Below are positions 1-8,771 of a stretch of DNA of 64,000 nucleotides, piece by piece. This DNA comes from Staphylococcus petrasii (GTDB lineage Bacteria; Bacillota; Bacilli; Staphylococcales; Staphylococcaceae): NCBI RefSeq assembly GCF_002902565.1, contig NZ_PPRC01000006.1, positions 16,406 to 80,405 of the forward strand, written 5' to 3'. Under the pieces are notes generated by a model. That model was not told where the DNA came from, searched no databases, and saw only the letters and a program-made list of their open reading frames with translations. Position 1 is the first letter of the stretch. Each line of letters begins with the position of its first letter. Both the position numbers and the translations under genes were made by a program.

Positions 1-132
1 ATTATAGGCACAGATTTAAATCAAGAAAAGATTGAGCATGAATTAGATCAATGTTTAGTTAACAGTGAAGAAATCGGTAGTGATTGGAGCCAACTTGAAG
101 ATCCATATCACTGGCAAATTAGACAAGTTTAA
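1..132 (+). CDS. C-terminal end of a CobW/YciC-type GTP-binding metallochaperone (partial)
   Basis: An open frame runs from the first base to a TAA at 130-132 and encodes 43 residues. The end of the peptide (IGTDLNQEKIEHELDQCLV, then an acidic stretch with EDPYHWQIRQV) resembles the C-terminal domain of CobW/ZigA/YciC-family GTPases, which often ends in an 'IG.DLD...I...LD.CLL' strand and a short acidic tail. Only the end is present, so the GTPase motifs cannot be checked. The Zur-type operator less than 2 kb downstream fits a zinc role, since YciC-like chaperones are often Zur-controlled, but that link is inference. Confidence 0.55.
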   Translation: MIGTDLNQEKIEHELDQCLVNSEEIGSDWSQLEDPYHWQIRQV

Positions 133-165
133 GTTCAACAATTTATCAAATAATCTAATTTTAAA

Positions 166-200
166 AGCCTGGGACAAATGTAAGGTGTCTCAGGTTTATT
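166..200 (+). terminator. Rho-independent terminator after the CobW-like gene
   Basis: The arms CCTGGGACA (168-176) and TGTCTCAGG (186-194) pair with one wobble around a short loop and are followed by TTTATT. Confidence 0.7.
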
Positions 201-337
201 GTTGTCATAAACAATGTACGGAAACGTTAAAATATATTAAAATCAGAAAATTTTTTAAATTTATTGAATATTTCGAACAAATGAAGCCGAAAATTTTGTA
301 TAATAGCAAGTAAACTAGAAATAGGAGAAAGAGACTT

Positions 338-1699
338 ATGACGAAACACAAACTTTCAATTAAAGATAATATTTTTATTGGATCAATGTTGTTTGGTTTA
401 TTCTTTGGTGCTGGGAACTTAATCTTCCCAATTCATCTAGGACAAACGGCAGGGTCTAACGTGTTACTCGCCAATCTTGGTTTCTTAATTACAGCAATTG
501 GGTTACCATTCTTAGGGATTGTAGCGATTGGCATCTCTAAAACGAATGGCGTTTTTGAAATTTCTTCAAGAGTAAGTAGGACGTACGCTTATTTATTTAC
601 TATCGCATTGTATCTTGTAATAGGGCCATTCTTTGCCTTACCAAGACTTGCGACAACATCTTATGAAATTGCATTTTCACCATTTGTTTCGCCTAGTACG
701 GGTAAAATTTTATTACCAATTTTTAGTATTTTGTTCTTTGTTATTGCATGGTTCTTTGCGAGAAAACCTTCAAAAATACTTGATTACATAGGTAAATTTT
801 TAAATCCAGTATTCTTAATTCTGTTAGGAATTGTAGTACTATTAGCGTTTATTCGTCCAATGGGTGGCATTAGTCACGCGCCTGTAAGTGCGGATTATAG
901 CAATAGCGTGTTACTTAAAGGTTTTATCGACGGTTATAACACGCTTGATGCTCTAGCGTCACTAGCTTTCGGTATCATTATCGTAACGACAATTAAGAAG
1001 TTAGGTATTACAAATCCAAACGGTATCGCGAAAGAAACGTTTAAATCTGGTGCCATTAGTATTATTGCGATGGGCGTTATTTACACATTATTAGCTGTCA
1101 TGGGTACGATGAGTTTAGGGCATTTTAAAGTCAGTGAAAATGGTGGTATTGCACTTGCTCAAATCGCGCAACATTACCTTGGTGACTATGGCATTATCAT
1201 CTTGTCATTAATCATCATCGTGGCATGTTTAAAAACGGCGATTGGGTTGATTACCGCATTTTCAGAAACATTTACAGAACTCTTCCCGAAAATGAACTAT
1301 CTATGGTTAGCGACAGGTGTGGCAGTACTAGCGTGTATCTTCGCTAACGTGGGACTTACAAAAATCATTATGTACTCAACGCCAGTATTGATGTTTATCT
1401 ATCCATTAGCAATTACGTTAATCTTATTAACATTGGCAAGTCCGTTATTCAACCATTCAACGATTGTTTATAAATTTACGACATTCTTCACAATGTTCGC
1501 GGCGTTCTTTGATGGCGTAAATGCGAGTCCAGAATTCTTTGCGAAGACAGCATTCGCGCAAGCGTTAATTGGTTTCGCGCAAAAATATTTACCATTCTTC
1601 ACGATTGGTATGGGATGGATTGTTCCTGCAATTATCGGATTTATCATCGGCCTAATTGTCTATAAAGTGCGTTTTGGACGTCACAAACAACTTCAATAA
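338..1699 (+). CDS. brnQ: Branched-chain amino acid:cation symporter BrnQ
   Basis: A 453-residue integral membrane protein of the LIVCS family that takes up leucine, isoleucine and valine with a cation. The N-terminus has the family's glycine-rich first helix ([17 protein letters not shown]), followed by about twelve hydrophobic segments and the conserved [18 protein letters not shown] stretch near residues 98-115. The length is normal for BrnQ. The ATG follows a GGAGAAAG ribosome site, and a TATAAT box at 299-304 marks a likely promoter. Staphylococci usually carry several brnQ paralogues, so which isoform this is remains open. It is monocistronic between two terminators. Confidence 0.93.
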   Translation: MTKHKLSIKDNIFIGSMLFGLFFGAGNLIFPIHLGQTAGSNVLLANLGFLITAIGLPFLGIVAIGISKTNGVFEISSRVSRTYAYLFTIALYLVIGPFFALPRLATTSYEIAFSPFVSPSTGKILLPIFSILFFVIAWFFARKPSKILDYIGKFLNPVFLILLGIVVLLAFIRPMGGISHAPVSADYSNSVLLKGFIDGYNTLDALASLAFGIIIVTTIKKLGITNPNGIAKETFKSGAISIIAMGVIYTLLAVMGTMSLGHFKVSENGGIALAQIAQHYLGDYGIIILSLIIIVACLKTAIGLITAFSETFTELFPKMNYLWLATGVAVLACIFANVGLTKIIMYSTPVLMFIYPLAITLILLTLASPLFNHSTIVYKFTTFFTMFAAFFDGVNASPEFFAKTAFAQALIGFAQKYLPFFTIGMGWIVPAIIGFIIGLIVYKVRFGRHKQLQ

Positions 1700-1710
1700 T
1701 TGCTTAATTT

Positions 1711-1760
1711 ATAAGCTATGTTTAACTCATTTAGTATGAGCTAAGCATGGCTTATTTTTT
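1711..1760 (+). terminator. Terminator after brnQ
   Basis: The arms ATAAGCTATG and CATGGCTTAT enclose a second pairing (ACTCAT/ATGAGC) and are followed by a run of T. Confidence 0.7.
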
Positions 1761-1780
1761 ATGCTTTTAAAAAGTCACTA

Positions 1781-1833
1781 TTGTACAAATAAAAATATTA
1801 TAGTACTATATAAATCGTAATTATTACGATTTA
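1781..1833 (+). promoter_or_regulatory. Promoter with overlapping Zur-type operator
   Basis: TTGTAC (1781-1786) and TACTAT (1804-1809) are spaced by 17 bases and form a plausible sigma-A promoter. Immediately downstream, at 1811-1833, is a perfect 23-bp palindrome with arms TAAATCGTAAT and ATTACGATTTA around a central T. This matches the Zur box known from Bacillus and Staphylococcus (AAATCGTAATnATTACGATTT). Its place over the expected transcription start implies repression when zinc is plentiful. Confidence 0.88.
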
Positions 1834-1853
1834 ATAATAGTGAGGAGAATTTG

Positions 1854-2546
1854 ATGACTAAGAGTTATGAGGTTTGGTGGCAAAAGGGAGACGAAACAGA
1901 CGATGATATGGCCCGCGATCACCAAGAAGCATGGGAGAGAACGATACAACTACTAGATAGTTCAGATATTGAGGGCAAGACGATTTTAGATGTGGGATGC
2001 AATCAAGGCGGATTTTTGCGTCATTTATACGACAAGATTCAATTTAAAGCAGGCGTAGGTATTGATTTAGCTCGTTTATCTTTGGAAAAGGCAGACGCCT
2101 TAAAAGGACAGCGTCCGCTTAGCTACTTTTTAACGGACAAACCACAAGATACAGCGTATACATATGATACGGCAGTTAGTACGTCAGTCTTATATTTAAT
2201 CGAAGATGTGCCAAAGCATGCGCAAGACTTAAAAGAAGTATTAAAACCTGGTGGCGTTTATTATGCAACGTTTGCAGATTTAACACATAATCCAAGTCGT
2301 CAATATATGGATGACACGATTAATAAATATGGTGCGACGCCTTCTCAAAATCACTCGTTAAAGCATATTGTTGATAGCTTTGTTGAGGCTGGATTTGAAG
2401 TCGCAGTCATGAAAGAACCCATTCCAGACGTCATAGATTTAACACATTATAGTGATTTTTATTTAACGCCAAATGATTATTTACGCACGCTGTATGAAGA
2501 GTCATTTTTAATAAAAGCGAGATTGAAAGAAGGTACTGGGGAATGA
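1854..2546 (+). CDS. Class I SAM-dependent methyltransferase, first gene of a Zur-controlled importer operon
   Basis: A 230-residue Rossmann-fold methyltransferase. The SAM-binding motif I is DVGCNQGGF near residue 45. An acidic residue after the second strand (GIDLA) and a LKPGG motif near residue 128 complete the class I pattern. The chosen ATG sits 7 bases after GAGGAG. The stop overlaps the ATG of the binding-protein gene (ATGA at 2543-2546), so the two are translationally coupled. It is not a CntL-like nicotianamine synthase, and no CntK- or CntM-like gene is present. The substrate is unknown; context suggests modification of a metal-chelating small molecule or a role in metal uptake. 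Confidence 0.85.
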   Translation: MTKSYEVWWQKGDETDDDMARDHQEAWERTIQLLDSSDIEGKTILDVGCNQGGFLRHLYDKIQFKAGVGIDLARLSLEKADALKGQRPLSYFLTDKPQDTAYTYDTAVSTSVLYLIEDVPKHAQDLKEVLKPGGVYYATFADLTHNPSRQYMDDTINKYGATPSQNHSLKHIVDSFVEAGFEVAVMKEPIPDVIDLTHYSDFYLTPNDYLRTLYEESFLIKARLKEGTGE

Positions 2547-4096
2547 AAAAGAGACTAATAATGACAGTGGCTGCAAGCGCGACGCTCTTACTAGCGGGAT
2601 GTGGTAACAGCCATAAAGATGGCAAGGATATCACGGTATCATTACCGACTGAGGCAAAGGCAGACAAGCTTGATGCACAAGGTTATGACGCGACAATGCC
2701 AGTGTATAGCGCGGTTTATGACGCATTAGTAAAATACGATAAAGATAAAGGCATTAAAGCAGGCTTAGCAGATAAATGGAGTGTGGATAAGTCCGGCAAA
2801 GTATATGAATTTCATTTAAAAGATAATGTTAAATTCTCGGATGGCTCAAAGTTAGATGCCAAAGCGGTTAAATTCTCCATTGAGCGCGCCAAAGCAATGA
2901 ATAAAGAAACGACAGTGGAAACGTTGAAGAAATTAGATAAAGTTGTCGTGAAAAGTGATCACGTCGTCCAACTTAAATTGAAATCACCGTCGAACCAAGT
3001 GTTGAACGAATTAACGCAAGTGCGACCTTTACGCATTATGAGTCCACATTCTGTAGAAGGTGAGAAAGTAACAGGTAAATTCAAGAAAGCGATTGGTACT
3101 GGGGCGTTCGTAGTTGATCACACAGGCAAAGAAAAGACGACAATGAAACCTAATAAATACTTCGATAATAACCATCCAGTTAAATACAATCTAGCTTTCC
3201 AAACGATTGAAGATGGCGATTCTAGAAACTCTGCTGTGCAAAGTGGCTCAGTAGACATTTCCGGTGGTTCACTAGGCATGTTATCGGATCAACAAATTAA
3301 ACAAGATAAGAAGAACAATAAATTAAAAGTTGAGGATAGACCAAGTACTGTAAGTCATTTCATGGCCTTTAATCCGAATAATAAAATATTGAGTAACAAA
3401 GCGATTCGTGAAGCGATAAGTAAGAGTATCAATGCGAAAGCTATTGCGGGCAAACCAGTTGAAGGTTTATTCCAGAATAATGTGCAGTACGTTAATAAAG
3501 AGAATCAGCAACCTCATGTCTTTGATATTGCCGGTGCTGAGAAACTGTTGAAGACTGAAGGTTATAACAAGAATAAAGACGGTATTTTTGAAAAAGATGG
3601 TAAACCATTATCATTCAATTTAGTCATTCAAACGGCAGAGTTTCCAAATTGGAAAGACAAAGCAGAACAAGTACAACGTGATATGAAACAAGCAGGAATT
3701 AAAGTGAACGTTAAAACGTTAGATGCTCAATCTTATTATGACACATTGTGGACTAAAAAGGACTATGACCTCATTTTCTATAGAACGTATTCAGATGCGT
3801 TAATGCCATACAACTTTATGAGTTCAGTATTTAAAAATAATGATGGTAAATCTGGTGTCTTAGCTAATGATGACGCGCTTACCAAACAATTAGATGATTA
3901 TCCATCATATGTATCGAAAGAAGACCAGCAGCACGCCTTTGATGATATCTTTAAGCACTTTAATAAGCAATATTATGGTGTGCCCATCGCTTATCCGAAT
4001 GAAACATTTGTAGTTAGCGATAAAGTAAAAGAATTTAAATTCTCAGGATTAACGGATGCGCCAATAGATTATAAAGCATTGAAAGTTAAAGAGTAA
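2543..4096 (+). CDS. Extracellular substrate-binding lipoprotein of a nickel/metal-chelate ABC importer (NikA/CntA-like)
   Basis: A 517-residue member of solute-binding family 5 (peptide/nickel/opine). The signal peptide ends in a lipobox (LLLAGC, Cys20), so the protein would be anchored outside the membrane. The mature part shows typical family-5 features: a YSAVYDALVKYD segment, LADKWSVDKSGKVYEFHLKD near residue 78, and a VKFSDG motif. It is followed within 2 bases by the first permease gene. Resemblance to NikA/CntA, together with the Zur box, points to a metal or metal-metallophore cargo rather than peptides. Zinc is favoured by the regulation, but the ligand cannot be read from sequence. 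Confidence 0.85.
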   Translation: MKKRLIMTVAASATLLLAGCGNSHKDGKDITVSLPTEAKADKLDAQGYDATMPVYSAVYDALVKYDKDKGIKAGLADKWSVDKSGKVYEFHLKDNVKFSDGSKLDAKAVKFSIERAKAMNKETTVETLKKLDKVVVKSDHVVQLKLKSPSNQVLNELTQVRPLRIMSPHSVEGEKVTGKFKKAIGTGAFVVDHTGKEKTTMKPNKYFDNNHPVKYNLAFQTIEDGDSRNSAVQSGSVDISGGSLGMLSDQQIKQDKKNNKLKVEDRPSTVSHFMAFNPNNKILSNKAIREAISKSINAKAIAGKPVEGLFQNNVQYVNKENQQPHVFDIAGAEKLLKTEGYNKNKDGIFEKDGKPLSFNLVIQTAEFPNWKDKAEQVQRDMKQAGIKVNVKTLDAQSYYDTLWTKKDYDLIFYRTYSDALMPYNFMSSVFKNNDGKSGVLANDDALTKQLDDYPSYVSKEDQQHAFDDIFKHFNKQYYGVPIAYPNETFVVSDKVKEFKFSGLTDAPIDYKALKVKE

Positions 4097-4098
4097 TC

Positions 4099-5055
4099 AT
4101 GCTGAAACGCACGTTTAAATTATTACTCTATTTAATAGTGAGTTCATTTATTATCTTTGTCTTAGTTGAAAAGACATCCGGCAATCCAGCAATTCTTTAT
4201 CTGCAACGTCATGGTTATACCTCAATTACGCAAGAAAATATTGAGTTAGCCCAACATAAACTTGGTTTAGGTCGAAATCTATTTCTTAGATATATCGACT
4301 GGATTGGTCATGCATTTACAGGAAATTTAGGTTATAGCTTTAGTACCAACGAGCTTGTTACTTCAATGATTATAGAGGCAATTCTTCCAACGCTGACGTT
4401 GATGATTGTCTCTGCCAGTATCATGTTGCCTGTCGGATATGTTATCGGCTATGTCGTTGGCACACGACCACAAACTCGTTATAGCTCTGTTATTCGTGGA
4501 GTCGCGCAAGTGATGACGTCTATGCCTGAATATTGGTTAGCGATATTACTCATCTATTATTTAGGCGTTCGTTGGCAACTCCTACCATTTGTTGGCAGTG
4601 ATTCTTGGCAACACTTTATATTACCGATCATTGCCATCGTTTTGATAGAAGGTTGTCATATTTTATTAATGACTGCCCATCTTATTGAAAGAACACTAGC
4701 TAATGATGCTTATCAACTGGCTTTATTACGTGGCTTTCCGTTAAAAGCGCGTATTGTCGTGCAAATTAAAGAAATATTTGCCCCTCTTATGACTATTTCT
4801 GTGAATAGCGTTATTCATTTAATTGGAAAAGCAGTCATCCTAGAAGTCATCTTCAGTATGTCAGGTATAGGAAAGTTACTCATTAATGCGATTAATCAGC
4901 GAGATTATCCACTTATTCAAGGAATTGTAGTCATTATTATTGTTATTATCATGCTTATTAATTATGTGGGAGACTTAATTATTTTGAAAAATGAACCTAG
5001 ATTACGTCGTGATGCTTATGAAAAAGTTGATGATGAGAAGAGAGGTTTGACATGA
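4099..5055 (+). CDS. ABC importer permease, NikB/CntB/OppB type
   Basis: A 318-residue inner-membrane permease of the DppB/NikB class. It has one N-terminal helix, then the family's extracytoplasmic 'KLGLGRNLFLRYIDWIGH' segment, then five further helices. A cytoplasmic EAA-type loop is visible around residues 195-215 (ERTLANDAYQLALLRGFP). The length is standard. The gene starts 2 bases after the binding-protein stop and overlaps the next permease by 4 bases (ATGA at 5052-5055). It would pair with the 5052-5822 product to form the membrane pore of the metal-chelate importer. Confidence 0.88.
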   Translation: MLKRTFKLLLYLIVSSFIIFVLVEKTSGNPAILYLQRHGYTSITQENIELAQHKLGLGRNLFLRYIDWIGHAFTGNLGYSFSTNELVTSMIIEAILPTLTLMIVSASIMLPVGYVIGYVVGTRPQTRYSSVIRGVAQVMTSMPEYWLAILLIYYLGVRWQLLPFVGSDSWQHFILPIIAIVLIEGCHILLMTAHLIERTLANDAYQLALLRGFPLKARIVVQIKEIFAPLMTISVNSVIHLIGKAVILEVIFSMSGIGKLLINAINQRDYPLIQGIVVIIIVIIMLINYVGDLIILKNEPRLRRDAYEKVDDEKRGLT

Positions 5056-5822
5056 AGAGACACAGTAAAACATATGGCCTAGTATGTCTGACAGTTGTCA
5101 TCTTAATAGCATTAATTATCTATAGCGTCATGCGTAATACTCAACAGTTTGCGCCATTAGAATCTCCAGGTTTGCAACATTTATTAGGTACAGATCAATT
5201 AGGAAGAGATTTCCTTGCTAGGTTATGTGTGGGAAGTTTAGTAACGCTTAGTTTAACTGCAATTGTCATTATATTAAGTGTTGGAATTGGCTTGGTGCTT
5301 GGTCTAATTGCAGGTATAGAAAGAAAGTGGCTAGATCAACTCGTGATGTTTATGGCAGATATGTTGTTGGCGATACCTTCCTTCATTATCGCATTAGTTG
5401 TCTTAAGCTTGGTCAGCAATTCAATGATAGGTATGATTCTTGCCCTCACATTAGGATGGATGGGACGCTACTTGCGTTACTTTAGAAATTTGACGCGTGA
5501 TATTCAGAAGCAACCTTTTATTCAATATGCCGTATTAAGTGGTAATTCGAAAGTGAAAACAACAGTCACGCATGTGATTCCGCATTTATGTAGTAACATC
5601 TTTGCTTTAATCACTGCAGATTTCGGCAAGATTATGCTTAGTATTTCAGGTCTTGCGTTTCTTGGTTTAGGTATTAAACCGCCAACGCCAGAATTAGGAA
5701 CAATTTTATTTGATGGTAAGAGTTATTTCAATGGCGCGCCATGGTTATTCTTCTTCCCTGGATTACTGTTAGGAGGTTATGCTTTATTATTCCAAATCAT
5801 CAACAAAAAGATAACCCGATAG
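5052..5822 (+). CDS. ABC importer permease, NikC/CntC/OppC type
   Basis: A 256-residue permease, partner of the NikB-like protein. After a single N-terminal helix comes the conserved HLLGTDQLGRDFLARLCVGS segment typical of DppC/NikC, then about five helices with an EAA loop (QYAVLSGNSKVKTTVTHVIPH). It is a little shorter than many NikC proteins (about 270-290 residues). The stop (5820-5822) lies inside the start region of the next gene, so expression of the ATPase is probably coupled to it. Confidence 0.87.
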   Translation: MKRHSKTYGLVCLTVVILIALIIYSVMRNTQQFAPLESPGLQHLLGTDQLGRDFLARLCVGSLVTLSLTAIVIILSVGIGLVLGLIAGIERKWLDQLVMFMADMLLAIPSFIIALVVLSLVSNSMIGMILALTLGWMGRYLRYFRNLTRDIQKQPFIQYAVLSGNSKVKTTVTHVIPHLCSNIFALITADFGKIMLSISGLAFLGLGIKPPTPELGTILFDGKSYFNGAPWLFFFPGLLLGGYALLFQIINKKITR

Positions 5823-6553
5823 TAAACGTAGAACAATTAAGTGTGTTTGATAACGACCGTACCTTGATTGATTCGGTTTCTTTAAAAGTGAACAAAGGAG
5901 ACTTTCATTGCATAATTGGCGAAAGTGGAAGCGGTAAATCATTGTTGACTAGAACCATTCTTGGCATGAAACGAGATAATTTGCGATATCAAGGCACGGT
6001 GGATATCGATTTAAGTAAAACGGATGCAGTCTTCCAAGATGTTTACAGTAATATGTTTCAAAACGTTACCATAGGCAAACAATTTCAATATTTGTTTGAA
6101 GCCACAAAGTCTACAATGACTTCGGAACAGCAAACTGAGTGGGTAATAGAGCAAATGCGCTTACTTGGTTTAAATGAAGAAGAAAAATTACTTAAACGTT
6201 ATCCTTTCGAAATGAGTGGTGGCATGGCGCAACGAATTGCCTTCATAATGTCATTAATAAGACGCCCGGGTGTCTTATTTTTAGATGAATCGACGAGTGC
6301 ATTGGATACAGATAACGTTGAGCGGTTGATGTCGTATTTGATTGAAGCGCAACAGCGTTATGGTATGACGATTATCTTTATCACACATGATATTAATTTA
6401 GTTAGAAACTATGCGACTCATATGAGTATTATGAAAAATGGACGTATCATCGAAAGTGGCGAGGCGGAATCAATTCTGAACAATCCTTCTGAACTCTATA
6501 CGCAAAAGTTAATTGAGATAGCACATAGGAGAAAAGATTATGCTAGAAATTAA
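5786..6553 (+). CDS. ABC importer ATPase, NikD/CntD-like; start codon non-canonical or uncertain
   Basis: An ATP-binding subunit with Walker A GESGSGKS, signature MSGGMAQR, Walker B VLFLDES and a switch histidine in FITHD. The reading frame overlaps the permease gene. Its only ATG (5741) has no ribosome site, and the next in-frame start (a GTG at 5841) would remove the first strand (IVNVEQLSV). A strong AGGAGG at 5771-5776 points to the in-frame ATT at 5786 (9 bases away) as start, giving 255 residues. The ATG at 5779 is in the wrong frame and would make only 11 residues. It would work with the 6540-7175 ATPase. Confidence 0.82.
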   Translation: MIPNHQQKDNPIVNVEQLSVFDNDRTLIDSVSLKVNKGDFHCIIGESGSGKSLLTRTILGMKRDNLRYQGTVDIDLSKTDAVFQDVYSNMFQNVTIGKQFQYLFEATKSTMTSEQQTEWVIEQMRLLGLNEEEKLLKRYPFEMSGGMAQRIAFIMSLIRRPGVLFLDESTSALDTDNVERLMSYLIEAQQRYGMTIIFITHDINLVRNYATHMSIMKNGRIIESGEAESILNNPSELYTQKLIEIAHRRKDYARN

Positions 6554-7175
6554 TAATGTGACTAAACATCTTGGTGGGAAAATCATTTTCAAAAATATTA
6601 GTTTTGAGATGAAACAACATCATTTACTGATTAGTGGAGAAAGTGGAAGTGGTAAGTCTACGTTAGCCAAGATTCTAGCGGGATTAGATACAGATTATAG
6701 TGGCCAATTGTATCTCAATCATAGACCTCGTGAAGTTTATACAGCTAAAGAATGGATGAAAGTAATCCAATATGTACCACAATATCAACGTGATACATTA
6801 AATGGACGTAAAACGGTGCGCTATATCTTAACCGAGCCATTGAAGAATTATCATTTTCAAAAAGAAACGTACGCCAAGAGAATTGAAGCAGTGCTAGAGC
6901 GTTGTGCATTACCATCAGAGATCTTAAATCAGCGCATTGACACGTTGAGCGGGGGTCAATTTCAACGCGTTTGGATTGCTAAAGCGCTAATTGTAGAACC
7001 ACAAATATTAATATTAGATGAAGCGACCACAAATTTAGATGTGATTAATGAAGAAACCATACTTCAAATGCTCAAAACACTAAAAGAAACGCAACTCGTC
7101 ATTATTTCACACGATCAATATGTACTTAATTCGTTTAAAGGTAAAACAATTAAAATAGCCTCGACATATCATTAA
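6540..7175 (+). CDS. ABC importer ATPase, NikE/CntF-like
   Basis: The second ATP-binding subunit, 211 residues, with Walker A GESGSGKST near residue 35, signature LSGGQFQR, Walker B ILILDEA and the switch histidine in IISHD. It is shorter than usual for this class (about 230-270) because the C-terminal extension seen in many Opp/Nik ATPases is missing. The ATG follows AGGAG and overlaps the end of the previous ATPase by 14 bases. It is the last gene of the Zur-controlled operon. No efflux gene (CntE) follows, unlike the S. aureus cnt locus. Confidence 0.87.
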   Translation: MLEINNVTKHLGGKIIFKNISFEMKQHHLLISGESGSGKSTLAKILAGLDTDYSGQLYLNHRPREVYTAKEWMKVIQYVPQYQRDTLNGRKTVRYILTEPLKNYHFQKETYAKRIEAVLERCALPSEILNQRIDTLSGGQFQRVWIAKALIVEPQILILDEATTNLDVINEETILQMLKTLKETQLVIISHDQYVLNSFKGKTIKIASTYH

Positions 7176-7358
7176 TTGAGATAGATTTGACGCTGAAAAA
7201 GTATAAGATATAACGTATTTTCATAAATAAATTCTATATATAGATGGATTTTAAGTTTGAAAATGAATGAAACAGGGGATAAATTTACTGTTAAGTGTAT
7301 TTATGAAAGATTTAACGGGTTAAAAACGATAGGGCATATCTTAAAGGAGGAAATTTTT

Positions 7359-7604
7359 ATGAATATCTATAAACTTAAATATCAACATTATAAAGACATT
7401 GATAATAAAATCTTAACAGTATTTGTCGAAGCTGATAGTGAAGAGGATGTAAAAAAATTCGCAAAAGCAGTAAGTTATTCAGTAAAAGACATCGAAAAAT
7501 TATCAGACGAAGAGTATAAAAAAGAAAGAGCTAAAGATGAATCATTTGGCCTTGAACATGCTAACAAATATATAGATAAATCTGACGAATATATAGATGA
7601 TTAA
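7359..7604 (+). CDS. Small acidic protein of unknown function (81 aa)
   Basis: The open frame extends upstream to 7257, but the ATG at 7359 sits 7 bases after a strong AAAGGAGG, so this start is chosen. The product is soluble, rich in Lys, Asp and Glu, with an N-terminal part (MNIYKLKYQHYKDIDNKIL) likely to form beta strands and a charged C-terminus. No signal peptide, membrane segment or known motif is visible. It stands alone between the importer operon and a repeat. Confidence 0.6.
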   Translation: MNIYKLKYQHYKDIDNKILTVFVEADSEEDVKKFAKAVSYSVKDIEKLSDEEYKKERAKDESFGLEHANKYIDKSDEYIDD

Positions 7605-7615
7605 GAAATGAAAAA

Positions 7616-7832
7616 CAGTCTGGGACATTATTAAATGTAACGGACTTTTTTAACATTTTGGCAGTAGCTGACTGATTTGAAAATGCGCTTAAAGCAAGCT
7701 TTTTTCAATTCTAGTTATCCTTGCCGGGGAGCGGGGCCCCAGCACAGAGACTTTCGAAAAGAAAGTCTACAAACAAAGCAAGCTGGGGAGAGGACGAAAT
7801 TATTTAAATTTCTGTCCCGCTCCCGTTTTTTT
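7616..7832. repeat. Staphylococcal STAR-like intergenic repeat
   Basis: A GC-richer, structured stretch begins with CTGGGACATT and ends in a hairpin-prone TGTCCCGCTCCCG plus a T run. The core contains the familiar staphylococcal sequence 'GCAGTAGCTGACTGA' followed by 'AAGCTTTTTTCAATTCTAGT' and 'GCCGGGG', and a GGGGCCCCAGCACAGAG element that on the other strand reads CTCTGTGCTGGGGCCCC, close to the STAR consensus TnTGTTGnGGCCC. An internal hairpin GACTTTC/GAAAGTC lies near 7750-7768. It probably also ends transcription. Open frames read in it are not genes. It fills most of the 306-base gap between 7605 and 7910. Confidence 0.8.
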
Positions 7833-7910
7833 ATTTGTCTTTCGTTTAGAAACGCCGTATATTCATAATAATCGTTATTTATAAAATGAAGAAATAAGGG
7901 AGTAATAAAC

Positions 7911-8771
7911 ATGAATAATCAAAAAGACAATTTTGAACATGCCATTGTATTAGGCGGTGGCGGATCGCTCGCTATAGGTTGGGAATTAGGTTATCTTTCA
8001 GCACTATCTGAAGCGGGCATTGACGTGAGACATGCAGATTTAGTCATTGGTACTTCAGGCGGCGCTCAAGCTGGTACTAGCTTAACATCTGACCATAGTT
8101 GGGAAGAGATTTATGACCAACAAATTGCGCCTAAATCTAATGAAGAACCTCCTGTTAATGATATGTCTGAAATATTTGCGCGTTATAACGAAATTGAGAA
8201 GAATGCTTCAACACCAGAAGAGTGGATTAAGAACTATAGCATTTATGCTTTAGAAGATCATAAGTTTAATGAAAGTGTGCATATTAACCGTTTAAAAAAT
8301 AGAATTAAAGTATCGGAATGGCCATCTAACATGATGATTACTGCAGTAAATGCCAACAAAGCACAACGTGTTGCATTAACGTCAGAATCAAATGTCAATA
8401 TCCATAGAGCCATGGCATCAAGTGGCTCATTACCAGGTGTTTGGCCAGCGACTACCATTGATGGAGAGAAACACTTCGATGGCGGTTGTCATTCAATGGA
8501 GAATGCCGACCTAGCAAAAGGCGCAAAAAAAGTATTAATCTTTGCGACAAATCTTCCAGTAGCAACGCCTTATACGCTTGATGATGCGATTAAAGAATTA
8601 GAACAAAATGGTTCTGAAGTAAAATTAATCACACCAAGTAAAGAGGTATTTAATAAATTACAAGAACTTGGTGGCAATACAGTTAACCCTGCCATTCGTC
8701 CAGACATTTTCAAAGTGGCGCAAGATCAAGGTCGACAAGATGCTAAAATGATTAAAACGTTCTGGGAGTGA
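7911..8771 (+). CDS. Patatin-like phospholipase/esterase family protein
   Basis: A 286-residue cytoplasmic protein of the patatin/RssA family. The oxyanion-hole glycine run is GGGGSLAIG (residues 16-24), the nucleophile elbow is GTSGG with the catalytic Ser near residue 49, and the catalytic Asp lies in the FDGG motif near residue 188 (HFDGGCHSMENADLA). All three elements of the Ser-Asp dyad fold are intact, so lipid acyl hydrolase activity is likely; the substrate is unknown. The ATG follows GGGAG. The stop overlaps the possible GTG start of the next gene. Confidence 0.85.
   Translation: MNNQKDNFEHAIVLGGGGSLAIGWELGYLSALSEAGIDVRHADLVIGTSGGAQAGTSLTSDHSWEEIYDQQIAPKSNEEPPVNDMSEIFARYNEIEKNASTPEEWIKNYSIYALEDHKFNESVHINRLKNRIKVSEWPSNMMITAVNANKAQRVALTSESNVNIHRAMASSGSLPGVWPATTIDGEKHFDGGCHSMENADLAKGAKKVLIFATNLPVATPYTLDDAIKELEQNGSEVKLITPSKEVFNKLQELGGNTVNPAIRPDIFKVAQDQGRQDAKMIKTFWE

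Noticed and set aside
65..313. 82-residue open frame at the left end
   Set aside because: It overlaps the end of the CobW-like gene in another frame and runs through a terminator and the brnQ promoter; composition is not that of a protein.
7677..7912. Open frames on both strands inside the 7.7-7.9 kb region
   Set aside because: They lie in the STAR-like repeat and have no ribosome site or protein-like sequence.
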